Below, piece after piece: positions 9,944 through 17,922 of a DNA stretch of 38,352 nucleotides. Numbering within the stretch: the stretch's first letter is position 1; each line of letters starts with the position of its first letter. Made by a program: the position numbers and the translations under genes. Source of the stretch: Candidatus Methanomethylophilaceae archaeon (GTDB lineage: Archaea > Thermoplasmatota > Thermoplasmata > Methanomassiliicoccales > Methanomethylophilaceae); NCBI GenBank assembly GCA_017935945.1, contig JAGBGN010000057.1:1-38352 (forward strand). The letters run 5' to 3'. The notes under the pieces are model-generated. The model was not told the origin of the DNA. It worked only from the letters and a program-made list of their open reading frames with translations, and ran no database searches.

Positions 9944-11046
9944 TGGCCAGATCCAACGTCGTCTCATGGGATTCCCAGGGACCGGATGACATCATATACG
10001 CCTATGACCAGGATGACCTCAGGACGCTCACATCCGTTACCGTTCCCGAACATGCTGTCGCATTGTTCATAAGGGACGGACAGCTGACAGGTGTACTGGA
10101 ACCTGGAAGACATGTCATCACATCCACGAACATCCCTTGGCTGACCAAGATCTACCAGCTTGCCATGGGATATAAGGAGACTCCGTTCAAGGTGAGTATC
10201 GTCTACATCTCCCAGAAGATGTTCAACGGCAGATGGGGCATACGTGGGATGATCAAGGCCGCACAGGGATATGAGGTTCCGGTCACTATGATGGCCAATG
10301 GCGACTACCAATTCCGTATCTCCGACATCCCAGTCTTCTTCACACAAATCCTGGGGGGATTGAAATCCTACACTACCGGTGACCTGAACGGGTTCATGAA
10401 ATCATTCATAAACGAACAGGTGACCCAGCAACTGAGCACACATTACTACATGGAGGTCCTCAACAACCTCGAACAGGCATCCACGACAACAAGAGTACTT
10501 GTGGAGCAGTACTTCGCACAGAGGGGGATCGAACTCCTCTCGTTGAAGATCGCGGAGGTCAGGACAACGGATGAGGATCAGAAGAAGATCTTCGAATACC
10601 TGCAGTTCAGCAGTGCAAACGGAGAGGCGTTCAGGAAGTATGAGGTCATGGAGAGCATGGCGGATGCCATTGGTGAATCCAGTGGAGGCGCGGCAATGGG
10701 TGCGGGCATGATGTTGTTCCCTCAGATGTTCCAACAACTGCAACAGCAACCTCAGCAGACGCAGGTACAACAGAGGCCGCAGGTGCTCTGCCCTTACTGT
10801 GGCGGACCCAACGACAATCCCTACAGGTTCTGCAATAACTGTGGCAAACCATCTCCGCAAGTCCAACCGATGGGTTCGACACCTCAGATGCAGACAAGTC
10901 AGATGCATCAACCATTTCCCCAACCCACACCACAACCATCTGGGGATGCACCACGCTTCAAGAACTGCCCCTACTGCGGGCAGGATATCAGCGGTCTCCC
11001 CAAAACCCCCAGATTCTGCCCGTATTGTTCGGAACAACTTTACTGA
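9943..11046 (+). CDS. SPFH/virion-core-like protein with two C-terminal double zinc ribbons (YdjI-like)
   Basis: This 367-residue protein has an N-terminal SPFH/band-7-like domain of the YdjI/'virion core' type (about 1-235). It includes 'VTVPEHAVALFIRDGQLTGVLEPGRHVITSTN' early on and 'RGIELLSLKIAEVRTT' near the end of the domain. A Gln-rich linker follows. Then come two zinc-ribbon pairs: 'CPYCGG...FCNNCGK' (about 285-305) and 'CPYCGQ...FCPYCSE' (about 345-365). There is no transmembrane segment. The ATG at 9943 overlaps the upstream TGA and follows GGAGGTGAGG; a GTG one codon earlier is less likely. Bacterial YdjI-like proteins work with PspA-like coiled-coil proteins at stressed membranes. 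A similar scaffold role is plausible here but not shown. Confidence 0.87.
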   Translation: MARSNVVSWDSQGPDDIIYAYDQDDLRTLTSVTVPEHAVALFIRDGQLTGVLEPGRHVITSTNIPWLTKIYQLAMGYKETPFKVSIVYISQKMFNGRWGIRGMIKAAQGYEVPVTMMANGDYQFRISDIPVFFTQILGGLKSYTTGDLNGFMKSFINEQVTQQLSTHYYMEVLNNLEQASTTTRVLVEQYFAQRGIELLSLKIAEVRTTDEDQKKIFEYLQFSSANGEAFRKYEVMESMADAIGESSGGAAMGAGMMLFPQMFQQLQQQPQQTQVQQRPQVLCPYCGGPNDNPYRFCNNCGKPSPQVQPMGSTPQMQTSQMHQPFPQPTPQPSGDAPRFKNCPYCGQDISGLPKTPRFCPYCSEQLY

Positions 11047-11051
11047 AACAC

Positions 11052-11071
11052 GGTGGTCCGAAAGGACCACC
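11052..11071 (+). terminator. Perfect hairpin ending the zinc-ribbon/SPFH operon
   Basis: GGTGGTCC-GAAA-GGACCACC forms an 8-bp stem with a GAAA tetraloop six bases after the operon's last stop codon. No U-tract follows. It may act as a 3'-end stabiliser rather than a true intrinsic terminator. Confidence 0.6.
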
Positions 11072-11218
11072 ACCCTTGAACCGGATCCATCTAGACGCCC
11101 CCATCATTCCAGAATTTACAGGCAATCGCAGGATTCAAACGGATTGATGGAAAGTACAACATCATGTTGGAGTCCAAGAACCCATCATTGTGGACGAGGG
11201 TTCACATTCTCGGAGAAC

Positions 11219-11362
11219 TTACAGTTGTTCGTAATCCACCTGTGGTGTGCTTCCGTCCGATACAGTACCTGTATTCGGAAAGTCGAAGGGTCTACCACAC
11301 CCAAGACATTTAGAGAACGGGTTCAACCCCTCGTCATCGTGACCGCAATGGGGACAAATCAT
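11219..11362 (-). CDS. Small zinc-ribbon protein (47 aa)
   Basis: This short reading frame encodes a 47-residue protein beginning MICPHCGHDD. It has two CxxC knuckles, 'CPHC' (residues 3-6) and 'CLGC' (19-22), as in a minimal zinc ribbon, and an acidic tail ending in YEQL. A TATA box (GTTTTATATC on the minus strand, 11383-11392) is centred about 26 bp upstream of the ATG, which is the spacing of a leaderless archaeal transcript. The stop is TAA. It lies in an otherwise empty 550-bp gap and faces the four-gene operon, whose SPFH protein carries similar ribbons. The function is unknown. Its shortness keeps confidence moderate. Confidence 0.65.
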   Translation of the reverse strand: MICPHCGHDDEGLNPFSKCLGCGRPFDFPNTGTVSDGSTPQVDYEQL

Positions 11363-11382
11363 GGATTCTGGGAACAACACAC

Positions 11383-11392
11383 GATATAAAAC
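11383..11392 (-). promoter_or_regulatory. TATA box of the small zinc-ribbon gene
   Basis: The minus strand reads GTTTTATATC here, centred about 26 bp upstream of the ATG at 11362. The rest of the gap on either side (11072-11218 and 11393-11593) holds nothing I can support as a gene. Confidence 0.55.
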
Positions 11393-11593
11393 TGATTACA
11401 TCTCGACAGTCAATGGAAATCAGGCATCGGATGTACATCCTTTGAATGTCTGTTATAAGGACATCGACTTGGTTCGACTAACAGTTCCTGCAACCAAGCC
11501 CGTAAGGGACTTCCACCCCCAAATCCGCCTCATACTGAACACAAGGTACTATTGTCCCATCCCATCAGGGATGGGTAAGTTGTTTCCAGTTCC

Positions 11594-14116
11594 TCACTCG
11601 GAACCCTTGTCTGTTATCTTGCGACCCGGACCCCTCCAGTTCCAGTTACCGAGGAGGTGCATCATCGCAGGGACGATGTACGTACGGACCAGGAGTGCAT
11701 CCACCAGGATGGCGAAGCAGAGTGCGAAACCGAACTCCTGCATCATCTCCATGGAGGAGAGCATGAGGGTTCCGAAGGCACCGGCCATGATCAGACCGCA
11801 GATGGTGATGATGGATCCTGTGTGGACGACCGCATGGCGGATAGCATCATCATTGCTCATTCCCTTGTCGGTGACGTTCTCCTTGATACGTGTTGTCAGG
11901 AGGATATCGTAATCCATTCCGAGACCGAGGCATATGACGATGAGCATCAGCGGGACCATCCACATCATCTCTCCGCCAAGGACGTTGACGAAGACATAAT
12001 GTGTTGCTGCAAGGGTCCAGACGACACTCATGAGGATCGTCAGGACGGACCTGAACGGGATCGTGTAGGACCTCATGACCACGAACAGCAGGAGCAGGAT
12101 CATCACGACGACGAGCACCGCGATCCCACCCATCTCATCACTGATGGTCTCCGAGACTTCATACATAACGACAGCAGAACCGGTGACCCATGACTCGACG
12201 ATACCTGAACCGGGATTGGCGATGAGGTACTCATCGACCTCTTCCGAGATCTTCTGGATTGATCCCATGGATGTTGCGGACATGGATGCCGCAACGGTGG
12301 AAGCGGATACCCTCAGGTATGTCACAGATGAACTGTCACCATCGATGTTCTCTCCACCGATGGTGCCTGCAGTGTGGTTGACGATGTAATCTATCATCGG
12401 ACCTGCTCCGAAGAGGATCTCCACATCGCTCATTCCCTGTGCCCTGAGCCCCTGGATAGTCGGTCCGAGATATGATGTGATGGTGCTGTTGGAACCTGCT
12501 ATCACCGCATTGATGACATCGGTGGGATTGGTGGCAGGATTGATCTGTGCGGATGTAGCGGTCTCATTGACGATGGCATCCCAGTAGAACGGGGTCGTGA
12601 CCTCTGCGATGTTGTCATCACTGGAAAGAATCTGTGCACCCATCTCGGACACATGATTGTATGCCGTGTCACTGACCCAGCTGAACACCTTGACGGGTCC
12701 GGCGGGCGTATCCTGTGTGGTGATGTATGCGACAGGTTGCTCGAACTCGAGGATGACCCAGTCGGGCATGAGCATACCTGCGTTGGAGTACTCGGTGATC
12801 AGATCCATTCCCTCACCGGAATCTCCGGAGGACATGGACGAGATCATGTCATAGGATGTCTCGGACTCCAAGGCGACATATGCAGCGGGGACCGTGACCA
12901 GGACCGCAGCCAAGACGATTACCTTGGCGTGTTTGATCGAGAACTTGGATGATCTCTCGAAGTACCTGCTGGCTATGTTTCCACACCATGCGTACCAACC
13001 GCGGGTCGCCTTTCCACCCTCCATGAACGCATCGGTCTTTGTGGGCCAGAAGATCCTGTCACCGACGAGGTTGAGCATCGAGGGGATGAATGTCAGGGCC
13101 GCGATGAGAGCCACGAAGATGGACAATGCCATGCATATTCCCATCACGGAGACCATCTCATAGGAACAGACAGCCATGGATCCGAATCCGATGAAGACCG
13201 CTGCTCCAGAGATGGCGATGGACTCGCCGGCCCAGATGATGGCCTCACGGAGGGAGTCGTGGTGGCTCTTGCCTGCACGTAGCTCCTCCCTGTAACGTGC
13301 GATGATGAAGATACAGTAATCGCAACCTGCACCCATCATCGTGACGAGCAGGAGCATCTGTGTGAAGAAGAATATGTTGAGGACCTGTCCCAGGAGGAAC
13401 ATCAGTCCCATCACTACCACGAACGCGATACCTATGGTCATCGGCGGTGTGGCGGATGTTATGAATGACCTGAAGAACAATCCTATCAGGATGAGGATCA
13501 TCAGGATTGTGAAAGGTTCAATCCTCTGGAGGTCCTTTGCAGAACCATCACTCATATCGAACGATATGGCGGACATTCCGGTGACGTACTCGGAAAACTC
13601 CACGTTGCCGTAATCTGCCTCGAACTCGTCCATCACATCATCGACGAATGCCCTCAGTTCAGGGGTGTCATCGATGGCATTGACCTCCACGTCAGGGTTG
13701 TAGAGGACACCGAGCATTATGATTCCAGAACCGTCCTCGGCTCCCTGCGGGGACATCGGATAGAACGCCATGGGCTCCGACATCAATTTCCCGGACCACG
13801 TGGGATCGGTGGCGGCGGCTGCGTTCAGATACTGAATGAATTGTTGGGCCTGGGCCATTCCAGCTTCATCCTCGTAGTGGAGGACGAGGATGGGAATAGA
13901 CGAGGTGTCGACACCCGAACTTGGGAAGTACTGGGCGACGATGGTAAGTCCCTGGACGGACTCGGAGTTCTCGTCGGCCATATCGTTCATGTCGTAACTC
14001 ATCACATCCCCGACTTTCAGAGCCATTGGGACACAACAAATCAGGAGAACGACCCAGATTGCTATGATGGCCTTCGAGTGCTTCAGAATGCCGTCTGCAA
14101 GCTTCTCGAATATCAT
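11594..14116 (-). CDS. MMPL/RND-superfamily transporter
   Basis: This 840-residue integral membrane protein belongs to the MMPL/HAE3 group of the RND superfamily, which exports lipids or hydrophobic compounds using ion gradients. It has two similar halves. Each has one N-terminal membrane helix (first one about 16-35), a large outside domain, and a five-helix bundle. The family signatures are visible as 'GAGCDYCIFIIARYREE' (about 262) and 'GLGMDYDILLTTRIKE' (about 735). The length is normal for a complete two-half protein. The start is supported by GGGGGGAG just before the ATG and by the TATA-like TTTATTAAAA about 20-30 bp upstream. The substrate cannot be read from the sequence. It stands alone, with no adaptor gene beside it. 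Confidence 0.9.
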   Translation of the reverse strand: MIFEKLADGILKHSKAIIAIWVVLLICCVPMALKVGDVMSYDMNDMADENSESVQGLTIVAQYFPSSGVDTSSIPILVLHYEDEAGMAQAQQFIQYLNAAAATDPTWSGKLMSEPMAFYPMSPQGAEDGSGIIMLGVLYNPDVEVNAIDDTPELRAFVDDVMDEFEADYGNVEFSEYVTGMSAISFDMSDGSAKDLQRIEPFTILMILILIGLFFRSFITSATPPMTIGIAFVVVMGLMFLLGQVLNIFFFTQMLLLVTMMGAGCDYCIFIIARYREELRAGKSHHDSLREAIIWAGESIAISGAAVFIGFGSMAVCSYEMVSVMGICMALSIFVALIAALTFIPSMLNLVGDRIFWPTKTDAFMEGGKATRGWYAWCGNIASRYFERSSKFSIKHAKVIVLAAVLVTVPAAYVALESETSYDMISSMSSGDSGEGMDLITEYSNAGMLMPDWVILEFEQPVAYITTQDTPAGPVKVFSWVSDTAYNHVSEMGAQILSSDDNIAEVTTPFYWDAIVNETATSAQINPATNPTDVINAVIAGSNSTITSYLGPTIQGLRAQGMSDVEILFGAGPMIDYIVNHTAGTIGGENIDGDSSSVTYLRVSASTVAASMSATSMGSIQKISEEVDEYLIANPGSGIVESWVTGSAVVMYEVSETISDEMGGIAVLVVVMILLLLFVVMRSYTIPFRSVLTILMSVVWTLAATHYVFVNVLGGEMMWMVPLMLIVICLGLGMDYDILLTTRIKENVTDKGMSNDDAIRHAVVHTGSIITICGLIMAGAFGTLMLSSMEMMQEFGFALCFAILVDALLVRTYIVPAMMHLLGNWNWRGPGRKITDKGSE

Positions 14117-14221
14117 GCTCCCCCCAGCTCACACTATTTTAATAAACCATTGGAAAGGATGTAATACAGTTCGATAGTCAACTTTCACCGTCCGACAGCT
14201 ACCCCCATTCCACACCATAAA

Positions 14222-14250
14222 ATACGATTATACGATTCCAGAATACGATT
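14222..14250 (+). promoter_or_regulatory. Promoter with three ATACGATT direct repeats
   Basis: Identical copies of ATACGATT start at 14222, 14230 and 14243, directly before the ATG at 14254. The first two abut. The TATA-like elements CCATAAAATAC (14213-14223) and ATTATAC lie in the same stretch. This may be an operator, but the repeats could also be chance in AT-rich promoter DNA. Confidence 0.4.
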
Positions 14251-14253
14251 CAA

Positions 14254-15470
14254 ATGGTAGATGAGAAAGCAATCCAGATGGCACAGGAGAAATTCGGTGC
14301 CCTTGTCAGGAAACAGCTCGAGAGGGTCGAGGTCCTCAAGAACGAGGGCGATTGGGTGGACTACTCCAAACTCGACAAGCTCATCATCGGTGTCTGCGGT
14401 GGAGACGGTATCGGACCCTACATCTGCGCATCCGCACAGAAGGTCATGGAAGTCCTCCTCGCCGACAAGATCGCCGCCGGAAAGGTCGAGATCAGCAGAT
14501 CGACGGACTCACCATCGAGAGGCGCGTGGAGGTCATGAAGGCCATCCCCGACGACACACTCGAGGAACTCAAGAAATGTCACGTCATCCTCAAGGGACCC
14601 ACCACCACACCCGCCAAGGGAGACCCCTGGCCCAACATCGAGAGTGCCAACGTCGCAATGAGGAAGGAACTTGACCTGTTCGCCAACGTCAGACCCGTCT
14701 CCGTTCCCGAGCTCGGAATCGACTGGACGTTCTACAGGGAGAACACCGAGGGTTCCTACGCTCTCGGTTCCGACGGTTTCTTCGTCTCCGATGACCTCGC
14801 CATGGACTTCTGCGTGGCCACCACCCAGGGTACCGAGAGGATCATCCGTGCCGGATTCGAGCACGCGAAGAAGACCGGAACCAACTACGTCTCCATCATC
14901 GTCAAGGCTAACATCATCAAGACCACCGATGGACTCTTCGTGGACCTCGCCGACAAGATCGCAGAGGACTACCCCGGAGTCAAACACGATGTGTGGTTCG
15001 TCGACATCACCACCGCCAAGCTGATCGATCCCGCCAGGAGGAGCGACTTCAAGGTCTTCGTCCTGCCCAACCTCTACGGAGACATCATCACCGATGAGGC
15101 TGCACAGATCCAGGGCGGTGTCGGAACCGCCGGTTCCGCCAACATCGGTAAGAGGTACGCCATGTTCGAGGCAATCCACGGATCCGCACCCAGGATGGTC
15201 ACAGAGGGCCGCGCACAGTATGCAGACCCCTGCTCCATGATCAAGGCCGTTGCCCTCATGATGGACCACATCGGTGAGAACGAGAAGGGTAAGAGGCTCG
15301 GAATGGCCCTCGATATCTGCTGTCAGTTCGAGAAGAAACTCGTCATGACCGGAAGGGACACCGGAGCCACCGGAGACGAGTTCGCACAGTACGTCCTCGA
15401 CACCATGGACAGGGCTGACCTCGAGCAGGCCTGGCAGGGCTACGTGGACGCGGCAAAAGCCAAAAACTGA
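14254..15470 (+). pseudogene. Isocitrate/isopropylmalate dehydrogenase-family gene, disrupted by a one-base frameshift
   Basis: Together the two frames encode a full-length protein of about 405 residues of the beta-decarboxylating dehydrogenase family. The first frame gives residues 1-80 (14254 to about 14493) with the nucleotide-fold start 'IIGVCGGDGIGPYI'. The rest lies in another frame from about 14496 to 15470. Family motifs there are 'SANVAMRKELDLFANVRP', 'FYRENTEG', 'KANIIKTTDGLF', 'NLYGDIITDEAAQIQGGVGT' and 'EAIHGSAP'. The 'SANVAMRKELDL' block resembles the isocitrate-binding loop, so isocitrate dehydrogenase is favoured over 3-isopropylmalate dehydrogenase, but not firmly. The break is just after the ATC codon at 14491-14493, where one base seems missing. 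Codon use stays strongly biased on both sides, which suggests a recent lesion or a sequencing error. Confidence 0.8.
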
Positions 15471-15480
15471 TTCTGAAAAC

Positions 15481-15505
15481 ACCGTACCGTGTCAAGCGGT
15501 ACGGT
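15481..15505 (+). terminator. Hairpin terminator after the dehydrogenase gene
   Basis: ACCGTACC and GGTACGGT form an 8-bp perfect stem around a 9-base loop, 10 bases after the stop codon. The T-rich CATTTTCCTTCTT follows. It lies between converging genes and probably ends the dehydrogenase transcript. Confidence 0.65.
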
Positions 15506-15605
15506 CATTTTCCTTCTTCACTTTCAATCGATCGTGATTCTGGAATGAAATGATTTTTTCAAAAAAAAGGGGCGGGAATGCCCGGAGGCACCCCGCTCGA
15601 AGGTT

Positions 15606-16553
15606 TCAGAACTCGCGCCTGTTGAACTTGATCAGTGCGATCACCATGCATGCGATTCCCCATGCCAGCATGACACCGAGACTGTATGCCACATCGGGTG
15701 CCTGCATGTACATGGAACTGACATCCATCGAGGATGCGAACCACACACCGGGGGAACTCAGGATGGCGATGAACTGCTCGAGAGACATACCGGTTCCAGC
15801 CAATGCAGCCATCAGCGCATCGGGGTTGATAAAATTGGCTGGGTTGGACAGTGCTGCCGCGAGACCGTCCAAGGCCGCATTCATGGAATCCCTGTAGCTC
15901 TCGGAAGCGGATGCGATAGTACCGCCCGCCTGGTCCAACATGAAGGAAGCATCCGTTCCAGACACAGTCATGACGGTGGATATGGCCGGGAGGATGGCGA
16001 GGAGTATCACGAACGTGAGGATCGTGGATGTGTTGGATTTCTTCATTATGGAACTTACCAACAGGGCCACACCGGTGGTACCGAAGGAGTAACCGAAGGC
16101 GAGCACGAGGGATGTCAGGAGATCGGGATCGATGCCACCTGCCACCACTGAGGACACTACTGCGGTGACTGCATAGTAGAGGATTATGAACGCCCAACTG
16201 ACCAGCAGACTTGCCAGGACCTTGCCCACGTATATGGAGATCTTCCTGATGGGTCTGGTGAACACGATGAGTGCTGTCCTCTCCTCGTATTCGGAGACTA
16301 TGGATATCGATGCGAAGAGCGTCGATGACATGAGCACGATCAGCGATACGAGGGACAGGTACATGCTGGAGATTCCGCCGGGTGTGTCCGGAAGACCGTC
16401 GCCGATGATGTACGGTGCGAAGGTCATGATGGCCAGAATGAGCAACACCAGACCGAGGTAGAGAGCCATCCTCTTGCTGTGGGCGAACTTCAGGACCTCG
16501 TTCTTCATGACCACGAATGCCTGCACTGTGGATTCAGATACTGTCTTTCCCAT
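15606..16553 (-). CDS. ABC-2 type transporter permease
   Basis: This 315-residue membrane protein has about six hydrophobic segments. The first is near residues 30-47 ('MALYLGLVLLILAIMTFAPYII'); others are near 70-90, 110-135, 145-165, 175-195 and 285-305. The segment 'SIVSEYEERTALIVFTRPIRKISIYVGKVLASLLVSW' is typical of ABC-2 permeases (the E-rich coupling region before the second membrane helix). An extended extracytoplasmic region of about 85 residues lies between the last two helices. It starts 4 bases after the ATPase gene's stop, so the two form one operon and one exporter. The substrate is unknown. Confidence 0.87.
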   Translation of the reverse strand: MGKTVSESTVQAFVVMKNEVLKFAHSKRMALYLGLVLLILAIMTFAPYIIGDGLPDTPGGISSMYLSLVSLIVLMSSTLFASISIVSEYEERTALIVFTRPIRKISIYVGKVLASLLVSWAFIILYYAVTAVVSSVVAGGIDPDLLTSLVLAFGYSFGTTGVALLVSSIMKKSNTSTILTFVILLAILPAISTVMTVSGTDASFMLDQAGGTIASASESYRDSMNAALDGLAAALSNPANFINPDALMAALAGTGMSLEQFIAILSSPGVWFASSMDVSSMYMQAPDVAYSLGVMLAWGIACMVIALIKFNRREF

Positions 16554-16557
16554 GATA

Positions 16558-17505
16558 TCACCTCGACTCCTTGATCAGATCGAGATAGATCGTCTCCAGG
16601 GAATTGTCGATCTCTGACAATGAGTACACACCCATTCCGGAACCGGCCATGTCCATGTAGAGCTTCTCCTGTTCCGGAGCTCCACCTTTGATCTTCACTA
16701 TTACCTCGTTACCGCCGTTCCTCTGGGCATCGACGACGTTATCCATCTCCATGATGCGGTTGATGACATGCTCCTCGGGGGTCTCGGTCATCCTGACGAC
16801 GATTCCACGGTAATCTGCTATGCTCTTTACCACATCTATGTCGTCGTGGACGAGCAGCTTGCCGTGGTTGATCATCGCAACACGGTCGCACAGGTCACTG
16901 ACCTCGTGGAGGATGTGGGATGACATTAGGATCGTCAGGTCGTTGGTGTCGTTGCGCAGGTTCTTGAGGATCTCCCTCATCTCCGCCATACCCCTGGGAT
17001 CCAGACCGGATGTGGGTTCATCGAGGATGATGACCTTCGGATCGTCCAGAAGTGCCTGTCCGAGGGCGATCCTCTGTCTCATCCCCTTCGAGAACGTACC
17101 GAGCTTCTTGTCGGCCCACTGCGTCATCTTGACCTTCTCGAGTATCTCATCGGTCTGGGCGGAGATGTTCTCCTTGCTCATACCGATGATTCCACCGATG
17201 TACCTCATCGTCTCGCGAGGGGTGAGGTACGGATAGAACTCAGGGGTCTCGACCACAGCGCCCACGTCCACCAAAGCACCACTTGGGTCTTTGACGACGT
17301 CCACGCCGTTGAGATAGGCGGACCCGGATGTCGCCTTGATCAGGTTGGTCAGAATCTTGAGGGTCGTACTCTTCCCTGCACCGTTCGGTCCGAGGAACCC
17401 TGTGAAACTGTTCCTCTTGATGCTGAGGTCGAGACCGTCGACGGCCACGAAGCTACCGAACTCCCTCCTCAGACCCTGTAACTCTATCGGATCGCGGGAA
17501 GTCAT
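16558..17505 (-). CDS. ABC transporter ATP-binding protein
   Basis: This 315-residue ATPase energises the permease encoded next to it. The Walker A motif GPNGAGKST is at residues 39-47. The signature 'FSKGMRQRIALGQAL' and Walker B 'KVIILDEPTSGLDPRG' follow, then the switch His in 'MSSHILHEV'. The last 85 residues form the usual C-terminal extension of ABC-2 exporter ATPases such as CcmA/NatA types. The ribosome-binding site GGAGGTGT sits 4 nt before the ATG. An AT-rich TTTAAATA on the minus strand near 17587-17596 is the likely promoter, giving a leader of about 60 nt. Confidence 0.92.
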   Translation of the reverse strand: MTSRDPIELQGLRREFGSFVAVDGLDLSIKRNSFTGFLGPNGAGKSTTLKILTNLIKATSGSAYLNGVDVVKDPSGALVDVGAVVETPEFYPYLTPRETMRYIGGIIGMSKENISAQTDEILEKVKMTQWADKKLGTFSKGMRQRIALGQALLDDPKVIILDEPTSGLDPRGMAEMREILKNLRNDTNDLTILMSSHILHEVSDLCDRVAMINHGKLLVHDDIDVVKSIADYRGIVVRMTETPEEHVINRIMEMDNVVDAQRNGGNEVIVKIKGGAPEQEKLYMDMAGSGMGVYSLSEIDNSLETIYLDLIKESR

Positions 17506-17672
17506 ACGACACCTCCGAAATCCTTGTTGTACGAGATGAAATCCAATGACATCTTTGTTACCGTGACTCGTTTGTCATGATTTCATATTTAAAACATGAT
17601 GAAGAACATACAATCGGACAGAACGATATGACGATACAACAATCCAATCAGATGAAAAATGTAAAAGATGAG

Positions 17673-17744
17673 TGCGGACGCCGGGAATCGAACCCGGGTT
17701 CCAACCTTGGCAAGGTTGAGTTATGACCCCTAGACCACATCCGC
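17673..17744 (-). tRNA. tRNA-Gly(GCC)
   Basis: A 72-nt tRNA reads from 17744 down to 17673. The acceptor stem GCGGATG pairs with CGTCCGC, with discriminator A. The anticodon arm is CAACC-TTGCCAA-GGTTG with anticodon GCC. The T arm is CCGGG-TTCGATT-CCCGG. CCA is not encoded, as is usual in many archaea. T-rich tracts (CTTTTACATTTTT, about 17652-17668) follow and could terminate it. Confidence 0.96.
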
Positions 17745-17767
17745 CTAAGACTCCTGATTGAGTCATA

Positions 17768-17777
17768 TGATATAAAC
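17768..17777 (-). promoter_or_regulatory. TATA box of tRNA-Gly
   Basis: The minus strand reads GTTTATATCA here, centred about 28 bp upstream of the mature 5' end at 17744. This is the normal spacing for an archaeal tRNA promoter. Confidence 0.65.
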
Positions 17778-17922
17778 TTACCGTTTCAAAAGACCACGCC
17801 CCATGAATCTGGAACTTTCCGGATCGAAAACGGATTGACCCGATGCACCGCCTATCTTCAAATAGGTTGACCGCTACCCCGACTTGGATCCGTGTTTACG
17901 GACTACGGAATCGGTGCTTCAT

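Noticed and set aside
11091-11311. Plus-strand frame reading '...IAGFKRIDGKYNIMLESKN...' antisense to the small zinc-ribbon gene
   Set aside because: It looks partly protein-like but has no good start codon or ribosome-binding site, and it collides with the zinc-ribbon gene, which has a promoter and paired Cys motifs.
14418-15482. 354-codon minus-strand frame opposite the dehydrogenase
   Set aside because: Same antisense artefact; the plus strand has clear family motifs.
17851-17866. Small inverted repeat CCTAT-CTTCAA-ATAGG upstream of the first helicase
   Set aside because: Only 5-bp arms and not clearly placed relative to a TATA box; expected by chance.
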